A stretch of 64,000 nt of DNA from Apteryx mantelli. Its lineage: Eukaryota; Chordata; Aves; Apterygiformes; Apterygidae. Below the pieces are notes generated by a model, which worked only from the letters and a program-made list of their open reading frames with translations, was not told the DNA's origin and did not search any database. The stretch lies in assembly GCF_036417845.1 (NCBI RefSeq), contig NC_089978.1:122790183-122854182 (forward strand). The letters run 5' to 3'. This document shows, in pieces, positions 54,447 through 64,000 of this stretch (position 1 is its first letter; the number at the start of each line of letters is the position of its first letter). Position numbers and translations under genes: made by a program.

Positions 54447-57400
54447 ATGATAAAAACAGTAAGAATTATTATTTGCCATGGGAAAGGCAAACAGCAGACA
54501 CCACTCTTCCCATATTTTCAGAGTAGTGAGTTGCCATAACAGATGCCCAGTTGAAAAGAAGCTATTGTTTAATGCAAGTGAACTGTAGATGTACTAGTTG
54601 TGTGCTCAGGACCTCAGCATTTCCCCAGTGAACGCTACACCAAGGCCTCCACAATCATCATGCCCGCCTAGCCCTGGCATTTGCCACAGTTAAAGTGGAA
54701 GTTTCCATATAAAATGTCAGCCTAAGCTACCCGTCATGCCTTTCCATAGCTGCATTTTCCTTGTAACTAAACAAAATACACCTTTACCGCCCTGCAGAAA
54801 GGAAGGAAAAAAAAAAAAAAAGGCAGGTGGGGACTAGAAGCTTAATTCTTTATCTCCTTCTGTCTTCCAAAAACATACCCATGCCTCTTGCTTTCAGTCT
54901 CAACTGTTCATCTCATTTTTATCTGACCATTTTCTAAGCAGAAGGACAGAATGAAAAAGCCTGAAAAAATTGGAGCTTTTTCTGGCATCATCATTTCCAC
55001 CTAAAAGGCTTTGGCAGGGCTTTCAGGGCACTTATGTGGTGGTATCATAAAAGGCTAGACCAAAGCAAGAGCCTCAGGAGCTTTAAACTCAGTGCAGACT
55101 GTCTTGATGAGGTTATTTGCTGTGCAGAACCACCTTTTCTCCCCACTGCCTCAGGTCTCAATGTCCTGCCCCCTATCTGCCTCTATATGCTACATTGCAG
55201 AGACTGCTGTTTGCATGTTGCATAGCACAGCAGAGCTTCAGAGCTTTTGTGTCTAAGGGCTTGGTGCCCACATGCATGATCTGCGTATGAGAGTGCACTT
55301 ACACATTCACTGCTTCAAGGCAAAAGCACAGAGCCCATACCAGAAACTATTAATGAGAGGGAGCTACAGCCTCTTCAGCTCCGTTTCAGATGTTATCACA
55401 AGGCTCTGCCTAAAAATGCTACCATAGTTCAAGTAACAGCTCAAGGTTTTGTTACCTTCTGCGTCTGCTGTGTGAAAATTCAGTAGGGAAAAGCATCCTC
55501 ACCAGCCCTTAGGTCTCCACACAGCCTAACCTCAAAGTGTTTGTGAACTTTGCTTCAGCGCTGTTATGTTAGCTAGCTCTGCCAATCCATATCTCTCAGC
55601 AAAACTGCTTGAGCCAGTTCTATGGACAAAACTCATAGCTGGGATTTAAATGCTGCATTTTTCACAAGCAGGACTTACTCCATAGCTTTTCAGGTGAGCA
55701 GTCTGATCTCAGCAGGTTCAACACCTTCAATATTCAAACTGATACATCATGTAAGGTAAAAAGAAGCTAATGAAGACCACTGGGGAAATTAGTTTGGTCA
55801 AACATTTGCCAAACTGGGGAAGCCATCTGGAAGTTCTCTAAGAATCAGTACTTGAGGATCAAGAGTTTAACACAGGAAACAGAAGTTGATCACATATCTG
55901 AATGAATGTGGTGCCTAGTAAAGGTCACATAAGCTACACTTGGCTACTACAGCAAAGTTTCCAGTGTCCTTTATTACCTGGAAAGCACAGGCTAAAATCA
56001 TGATACTACACACTTTGTATTCAATATTATCAGAACATACCAAAACTCTGTTCTTCCTGCCTTGTAACAGACCAGAATTAAACTTCTCTGATCTTGACCT
56101 TCAGACACAGGAATCTCCCAATATCCATGTCAGCCAGGCATCTTCCTACCTTTTGCCTGTTCAGACTTTTAATGGATTTCTTTTAATAAGCAAACTGGAT
56201 TCTTTGCCCAAGTCAAAAGGAGGGGAGAGCCAGCTTCAGATCTTCTGAGATCCTGGCAGAGCCACCCTCCTTTTACTCACCCTGTTTTTACTGTCATGGC
56301 CATATAACAATCCAAGCAAGACAAAACATGCCTGTAAGTTTTAATGGACAGTCTGGACCCCTCATTGGATAGCTTAGGATCTTGTGCAGCTTCAAAATGT
56401 CTTGACCCTCAGTCTTGCAAGCAACAAGCAGGGCTGTCAGTGTTTCTTCTCCAGAACCACTAGTGGGAGGCAGCTCTAAGGGCTGCACTACACTCGCACA
56501 TTTACACTGAACTGATTACACTGCTCATCTATTCAAGGGACCAAATTCAACAGACCAAATTCCCAAACTTATTTCAGGCTGATCGCTTCTCAGACTTTTC
56601 TCCAGAGCCACAAAAGCTAGTAATATTTTTAAGAACAGAAGATTTGGATTCTGATTTCCTTCTGCTACTTGGGGTTGAAGGGACTCTAAGTATAACTATG
56701 ATTCCCATGCTTTAAATTGGTTATAGAAGTTAGATTTTTTTCAGTGATTCCTCATGATACACTGCATTTTCTGTGCAGTCCTCCTCCCGAGGCTTTTAGA
56801 GGACTGCCAAACACCACACTAAGTCTCAGAAGGCACCTTGCATTTGTAATGAGTCCCAAGGGAGGAAGTGTGATTCATTCTGTGCAACACTAAGCAAGCG
56901 CCATTAGCCACAGCCTTTATCTCGAAGGACACAATGTAGTTACAAGCGCTCCAGCTCATAAGTAAAGCTCTGTAGAGAGCTATTTTTGGAGTTCATTTTC
57001 TTCACTCCAAAGAGCAAAATACAGTTTCAGAAAGATTTCCTGTCCTTTTGGAGGTCCTGGTTTCATTTTGATTGATGGACACTTGTGCATGGGTAAATCT
57101 CAAAATAGAAGGACTTGAACAGGAACACTGTCCTTTGTTTCTTTAGATTGGTAGCTCTTACCAGACACAGAAACAGCTTGTCCCAGTGACACAGCTTCGC
57201 CTGTGCAGAGGTGAGGGTCTGGAAAGAGCATGTTTGCTCTGATGAGCATTCGATCTTATTTTTTTTAGACAGACAAATAAACAAATGCCAGTTCTCTTTA
57301 AGTAATCTACATTACCAGTCTCTGCTATGACCAGCTTCCCAAATAAAGATCTGCCTTCCCTCATTCCCAGCCAAGACGAGGGAACTTTCACCTTCATTGG

Positions 57401-60400
57401 CTAAATACAGGTTTAAATTAGCAATATTAACTGAAAACAAACATTTGTTGACCAAGGGGCAACTAAAACTCAACACCCTCTTATGAGAGGTCACAGAGAA
57501 AGAGTGATATTAATGACATGAAGTCTGATCATTTTATGCTTCCATCTGTAGAGGTCATTCCCCTTCTTCCCCTCATGAAGGAGGGAGATCATCCCTTTTC
57601 TAATAGGGCACCTGATTCTCATCCTGAGGAATCCCTCCCCTCTAGGTTTGGGGGAGGGTGTTTTTGTTTGTTTGAAGAAACATCTCTTCTGCCACAACCT
57701 TCCCTGTATTTCACAGGCTATTTCAAGCCTGCTCACTGGAAAGAAAAACTTTAATCTGCTCTTCTAATTCATGTACTTTCTGATTTGCATTTTAACATAA
57801 ACCCCCACCACATCTATAAAAACAGGCAAAGATAAAACATGATGGACTAGATTAACAAGATGAACCCAATGCTATTTTAGCAGCTTCTTTGTATAAGTAG
57901 CGGGTATGAAATATTCACTTTTATTTTTTTCTTCTCTATTAGATGGTACCCCTGTCTCCTTTTTAGATCTTAAAAAAAAAATCTAGGAATTGAGAAAAAC
58001 TGCTTTTTTTTTCTTCTTCTTCTCTCTGCTTGCTATAGGGCACTGCATGCATCATCTAACCACTTCCAGTCACAAGTTCAGTTCCTTGCAGACTCTGCTG
58101 TCCACACAGGGTTTAGTTTGGGGCTTCTCATCTCACCTTGACATCGCAACAAAGAAATCCAGCTGTTTTCATCCTCTGCTTTCAGATTCTCTTACTCTAA
58201 GAATAGCACTGCAAGGAAATATTTTGAAATTTAAAGTATGCTAATTGTTTTCAACTGGCCTTAATCATACATGGTATGCCTAGAGTACAGATTAAATTGT
58301 AACAATATAGTTTTAAGAAGATTTTATCCTAAATAAAAGACTAAGTCACTCCTTTTATTTCAGAAAAACTATAAAGTAGTTAATATTTTCTGAAATTCAC
58401 TGCTTTCAGAACTGAAGATTCTTTCTAGCTTGTGATTCATTTCATTATAGATAGCACACAGTTTCTTGCAGAAAGCAGACCATATTCAGAACCAAAATCT
58501 CCTTCCTCCACACCTCCAGCTCTTATAAGAGACAGCTTTTATACTTAGTTGAAGGACATGAGCATCATCACTCCTTCAGTTAAGTGCTCCCTGGGCCCAT
58601 TTATCTCCATCTAATAATCCAATTTGCCTGGATGCCCTTGTCTCCAGTGGGAGTGCAATTCACAGAGCAACTGCAGAAGCTACTTCTTAAGGGACTCATC
58701 ATATTACACAGAGACAGACACTTTAAAATACAGAACATATTCTGCCAAAGTGAAGTTTACATATGCAGTTTGCTTCAGTGACACTGCAGTACTGTAGGTT
58801 GCCTTTTATTTCAGAAGTCCCATTTAAAGAGCAAACAACACAAAAACAGTTAAATTTTTAATCAAGCCATGCTCCGCACACCTTCAGTTTTCCATATTAG
58901 TGATTCATCAATTAATTTTTACAGAATACAAGGACTACTGAATCTGGCTGTAAGTAATAATTTTGGTTTTGAACCTCATTCTACACCAAATTAAAAAAAT
59001 AAGAGTAATAGAAAAAAGAAAAAAAAATACTACAAATGCACTACTGTTTTTTTCTGCTTACTTCAATTCATCTGGTAACAGGGGTTTCACATCCAGATAA
59101 CATAGAAACCTATCACAACAGTCACCTTCACATAACACTTCTCTTCATTCACGGAAAGGATACAGTAATAACCTGACTTACTGGCACAAAAAAAGTTGTA
59201 TCTGTTCAATTCACTGTGTTTGGCACCTCACAAACCAGCTCACACTACAGTAACACTTCTGCAGGAAAAGTTAACATAATTAAACATTTCACAGCCGGAA
59301 AAGAAATTAAATTTGTTTTTTAGCAATACCTCCAGGGATAAGTAACTCTCTTTCAAAGTATACACTGTGATTTCAGTGGGTGTCCTTTTAACCCCTAGAC
59401 AGAAATGCTTTTTAGTTACATCCAGAAATCCTAAAGAGAAGTAAAGCTCTTTGATACAAACATTAAAAACCTAAATTGAATGCATAGGAGCCTGAAACAT
59501 AATTCCTGGGACTTCAGAACTGCAAATCCATTCCTTAAAAAACACTATATTGACTTTCATGGTAGCAGTCAGTACATCTTAACTGCAAGCCTTTCCTGAG
59601 TGAACTGGCTGTCCTCTGCCTCCCAGCAGCTCCTGCAAGGACCAGGCACGCTCAGGAAACAGGCAGCTTCATACCTTCTCACTCCTACACAACTCACTTT
59701 CAGCAGCCACCACACTGCTCCTAATAAACAACTACTCCATCAACATCCAGCAATAAAATAAGCTTGACAACAGTCAAGAAACCAGGAAGCATTAATAGCT
59801 GTTTTGCTGCTCTCCCAGCAGCTCCTGCCAATGCTGAGCCACTCTAGAGACATTGTCTCAGACTGAGAGTTTCCACAGCAGAGAAGCAAAGTACACTTCA
59901 GGCTACACACATTAACCTAAGTGTTATTTATCCCACCTTATCTTTCCTAAGGCAAGACCTAAACCTTTCACTACAGTTTCTTCATGCAATCTAGCAACCA
60001 AATCCACACAGCTGTAGCTCAAACTCTGGCTTTTCAGCAGCAAAGCCTTCTCCAGCTGCAGCTTGTCTGGGGACCCAGCTGTACCTGATCCTCCCAAATT
60101 GCCCTGGAAGGTAGGGGGAATCTAAATGATTCTGCCTGGATTTAGTATCACCGCCACAACTACGGCACAGTGTTGTTCAATTCAGTGCAGGCTTTTATCT
60201 GAAGTGTTATGGAAGATCAGGGTGAAATATCAGGGTGATATCCAGGATATCAGGAGATGGTGATCACTCCTTGTGTTTACACAAATTCCTTTGATATTCC
60301 ACCTAAGCCTTCCAAACCAATACCTGAAGTATTGATTTTCCTCCTTGCATCGAAAGATTTTCTATTCACTTAGAGGACCAGTGTTGCCATGGTATCCAAG

Positions 60401-62084
60401 CACTTTAAAGCCAACCCTATATTTATGTCACGATTTTCAGGAGAGATAGGGAAGTGCTTTTGTCCCCTTTTACCAACAGCCAAACCCACAGAGATAGTCA
60501 GGTGCTCAATGGCTCTGGGGGTGTTAAGGCACTTGTGCAGGAGGGAGGCACTCAAGAGTCTTCAAGGATCTGGTCAAAACAATGTCTACTGGGTTGCATG
60601 TAGGAAGGAACTGGAAGTGGCAAAATTACCCTTCCATATATGTTATGTGTGGGAGCTAAATACAGAGAAACTTAGTATGAAATGTTGACTAACAATGACA
60701 CTGGTTGAAAATCTGCTCCTCCAAGTAATCCCTGTGCATTTTTTCCTTCTCTTTTTCAAGGCCTTAGCAAGAAAAGAGAGAAGCAGTACGTTTAGCTGAT
60801 TGTGAGAACACAGAAGCTTTCTTCCACCTCACATCTTTATTGACAAGATAACTGCAAACCCTTTTCTAAAATTTGGTTTTGCCATACCCAGCACTTGTCA
60901 GTCTGTCTCAGACAGGCAGTGCTGCTTCAGCCCTCAAAAGCCGCATGCCCAGCAATGCCTGCTCCTTCCCTCCAACACTGCTTCTCCCCTTGCCAGCCGA
61001 GCTTGGCCCCACAGCTCCTCAGAGCAGAGCAGGGACCTGCTCCGGCATTTCTGAACAGCAATGAGTGTAGACATAAGCCTCAGCCCTGCCGTGAGGTCTG
61101 AAGAGCAGTGACTCACCAGAGTGTAGGAATCACTCCTGCCGAATAACAGAGTAACATTTCTACCAAAGTGAGCCACTTGACAGAAATTTCATTAGGGAGA
61201 AAGGTCACCTCTCTAATAACTTTTATAAATCCAACAGGACTACAGACAAATTTATTTCTGCTTCTGAGAAATGACATTATATCTTTACTTGAATGTCACG
61301 GCTTCATGCGCTGTGCTGTCACGTGAACACTGGAAGATGAGAGCAGAAAAATTACTTTCCTCCCAAGGCTGTGATTTTCCCCCTATTGTAATAGTTAACA
61401 TCTTGTTTTTTTCTTAACTTTGCCTTGTGGGCTCCTATTGCTCAAGATTAGTCACAGAACTGTGGTGCTTTTATTCTGGAGAACTGGGTGGGAGGAATAA
61501 TCTCAGGGAAATTTAAATAGGTAAATATAGTTGGAAGAGGAGGGGAAAAGAGGTGGTTGCTTGTGTGTGTTTTCCCAATAGTTGCTCCTGCTGCCTTTGT
61601 GCCCATAAAATTTGCCATTTCTGGAGAATAGCAAGCTTTATAGAGAGGGAAAAAACAGATTTCCTGTTAACAGCACATTGTACCCAAAACGTATGCAGAC
61701 AAAACTGTCAGTTCCTCTTCCTGTGTATTTGGAGAGCATCTTAAAAGTAAAGGTGACAGATTGTTTGCCTTAGTAGTTTATGTAGGCATTAAGTATTAGC
61801 ATTTATGTTTCTATTATTAGGTGTATAGAAAGCTGGATAGCTGGAGTGGGTGTATATAGATGTGCTCACTTACAGCCCTGGAAGCCCGTCACTCAGTACC
61901 TGCACTCCCCGAGTCAGGAATTACCATGGCAGTATCAGAAGAGGCTTAGGGTAAATAGCAGCATTTCTTTTATCCCTTTTTAACATCCATTCTCAACACA
62001 TCCCTTCTCAACATATTTAAAGCTCCGTCCTAATTAGGAGATGTTACCATGTCATTGATCCTATTAATGTCAAAACCATTGCTG
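54447..62084. other. Intergenic DNA without recognised genes
   Basis: Only short chance ORFs are present, with no protein family likeness, no splice-phased exon set and no RNA gene. Homopolymer A runs occur near 54810 and 53917. Confidence 0.5.
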
Positions 62085-62089
62085 TTAAG

Positions 62090-62222
62090 TGAGTATTAGC
62101 CCCACTTTACATACAAGAGAAACTGAGTCAGCAAACTCGGACAATGCAGCCAGAGTCAACTGCAATCAATTACAGATATGGAAATCAAACACTGATATAC
62201 TGAGCCTCTGTCCCTCCTTCCT
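62090..62222 (+). mobile_element. MIR-like SINE fragment
   Basis: TTAGCCCCACTTTACATACA, then AGAGAAACTGAGTCAG and GGAAATCAAACACTG, follow the MIR order (ACAGATGAGGAAACTGAG, then a GGATTCAAAC-like block). Confidence 0.65.
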
Positions 62223-62389
62223 GGTGGGTCTGTTTTGACCTAAGCAGTTAGAAAAACAAGTCATCTTTATCTGATTTAGCTGCACCTGCAGGGAGAACAT
62301 CCCGTGAGGCCAGGTCAAACGTGGAAAGGAAGGGCCTGCCACCTCCTGTTGCTGCTAGCAGCAGATTTTCCTCATGCCCTTGCTAAGGT

Positions 62390-62407
62390 GTATGTGTGTG
62401 TGTGGGG
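62390..62407 (+). repeat. (TG)n microsatellite
   Basis: Short GTGTGTGTGTG run before GGGGTAACTACG. Confidence 0.8.
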
Positions 62408-62802
62408 GTAACTACGCAGTTGAGGCATGTTGCAAAGCGACACTACAGGCGAATTTACTGAAGACCAAAGCGTCTTCCTGCAGTTCACCCTCATTATTTT
62501 TTATTTAAAGCCCATCATGTTTTGTTAGCTTAATAGTCCTCAAGTTTTAGCTTTAATTGAGCAGACTGAACTTTATATTGACTTTCTGTCTATTGTATTT
62601 TCTTTCCATTGTCATAATAAATGGGGTAAGCTTGGTTTCCACACTCACATACGCGACTTACCCTCTTCATCACTCACACACCTACATATCACACTTTCGG
62701 AAGGCCATTAGATGTTACCTTACAGTTAAAAAGAAATTACTGAGCAATTTTCCATAGTGAGGTGGGTCATGGTCCTAAAACCTTCATGAAGGCAGATAAA
62801 TG

Positions 62803-62870
62803 TCATTTACGTGAGCTCTACAGGTGGGGAAACCTGAAGCACCAGGGAGGCAATGTTTAAGGTGTTTCTG
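62803..62870 (+). mobile_element. MIR-like SINE fragment (short)
   Basis: The block CTACAGGTGGGGAAACCTGA then AGCACCAGGGAGGCAATG resembles the MIR core CAGATGGGGAAACTGAGG. It is too short for a firm call. Confidence 0.4.
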
Positions 62871-63399
62871 GTCCACCTATGGTGCTTTCCCTAGCACAGC
62901 TGCTTGGCTTGGAGGTGGTGTGATATTTAAAACACTTTATCACAAAAATGCCTTCTTTTGTTTTTTAAGCCCAGATAGTTTTCCAATCCAAGTTACAGCC
63001 AGCCCTTTGAAGAGTTGTAGGCAATGTATGAGTGGGCATACCTTAACTCATGGGTGCTTTCGAACTATAAGGAGGCTGCAGCCTGAAGTGAGGAGTTGTT
63101 CTTCATTTGCGGAGGGAACCATCCCCCGAGCATCAGAGACCCCAATACCTAACAGGGGAGATAATCACAATACCCCACTTGAAAAAAAACCCAACACATG
63201 TTTACACCATACCCTCCAATACACGTTCAAAGCTCTTGTACTTCTCTTCCTCGCTTTGTGAAATGAAGTTCGTGTTTACTTCATATTTTCAGCTCCCCCC
63301 ATATCATGCAGTCTCAGTGCTTTCCATTACCTGTAGTTTATTGATCGATGAATATGAGCATAATTCTAACCACTAGAAAGTATGCAGCTCTTGATGTTT

Positions 63400-64000
63400 G
63401 TTGAGTGCATCCCTACTGTTGACAATTTGAGCATATTTAGAATGTATATTAAGGATTTTAGTAGTAACAATGCAGAAGGTTATAAAAGAAATTAATTAGG
63501 CTTGTGGGAAACCTGCATAAGTGTATTTGAGGTAATAGAAGTAAGCTTACAATGGCTTGTCTTTAATATAAGAAAAGCTATAACCTCTTCTGATAAGTTT
63601 GTTACTAAATTAGCCTTGTAGTGTATTAGTTTATTCTTAGCTTAAGATATTTGTAGATTTGGTAATAAGGATGTTATAGTAGAGAGACATTAGTAAGCTG
63701 GAGCATGTTTCAAGGTGTTTGCAAAGTTAGTGTTTCTAAGCTTGTAGTATAGGAATATTGAAGGATAAGGTTAACTCACTGAATAAAGTGTACTTTGGAG
63801 CATGTACCTGCCAGACATAAACAGCTATATTAACTTGATGGTTTAAGGTAATAAAAGGCTATGCTGTGGGCTTAGGGGGGGAGCTGTTGCCAAAGGTAAG
63901 ATTCTGGGTATCTGTCTTTTTTGTTGTTGTTGTTCCCACACCAAACAGGTCCTGAGGGTGCAGCCAAAGGTTACAGATTTTCTTTCTCACAGCGCTTAGC
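63400..64000 (+). other. Possible LTR or other retroelement end
   Basis: The plus strand changes to a T/G- and purine-rich sequence. It has a GTAATAAAAGGC box (near 63848), a G-run, GGAGCTGTTGCC and a TTGTTGTTGTTG stretch before CCACACC. The order of a combined TATA/poly(A)-like box followed by a G-rich segment is reminiscent of avian ERV LTRs. No paired repeat, primer site or coding region is visible, and the window ends here. Confidence 0.25.

Noticed and set aside
62824..63261. 145-codon plus-strand ORF near the right end
   Set aside because: It overlaps a MIR-like fragment, and I recognise no domain or splice context.
51478..64000. Search for a TAGLN3 (transgelin-3) 3' exon expected from human gene order
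   Set aside because: No calponin-like or C-terminal transgelin sequence was found on either strand. The gene probably lies beyond the window.

Overview
The window is vertebrate nuclear DNA, almost certainly from a bird. Several truncated CR1 LINE 3' ends carry the avian-type terminal sequence, and the DNA is intron-rich with worn MIR-like SINEs. I saw no prokaryotic or organellar features. By locus it corresponds to human 3q13.2. I cannot name the species.

Two genes of the matriptase family lie head to tail on the minus strand. The first is complete: TMPRSS7 (matriptase-3), with 18 coding exons from the ATG at 46739 to the stop at 13587. Every intron has GT/AG ends, and the spliced frame stays open for 829 codons. 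The product is a type II membrane serine protease: short basic cytoplasmic tail, TM, SEA, two CUB domains, three LDLa repeats and a trypsin-like domain with intact His632, Asp680 and Ser776. About 3.4 kb beyond its stop is a second gene, with its ATG at 10183. Nine exons are visible (372 codons: TM, SEA, CUB1, start of CUB2) before it leaves the left edge. It resembles matriptase (ST14), and its exon lengths and intron phases match those of TMPRSS7 exon by exon. The two are therefore tandem paralogues. From memory, C3orf52 occupies this slot in human. I propose that C3orf52 may be a shortened relative of this gene; this is untested.

Right of TMPRSS7 (46.74-64 kb) I find no host gene. The striking item there is a nearly full-length Tigger1-type pogo/mariner DNA transposon (49080-51475). 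It has both terminal inverted repeats, a TA target duplication and a transposase broken by two frameshifts and one stop. Tigger1 is best known from placental mammals, so a well-preserved copy in avian DNA raises the question of horizontal transfer.

The rest is intron and intergenic DNA. It holds CR1 pieces, MIR-like fragments, a 178-nt homopurine tract beside an exon, a Z-DNA-type CG/CA tract, a perfect 18-bp inverted repeat, a GC-rich A-tailed block and a possible LTR at the right end. No tRNA, rRNA, CRISPR or bacterial-type elements were seen.
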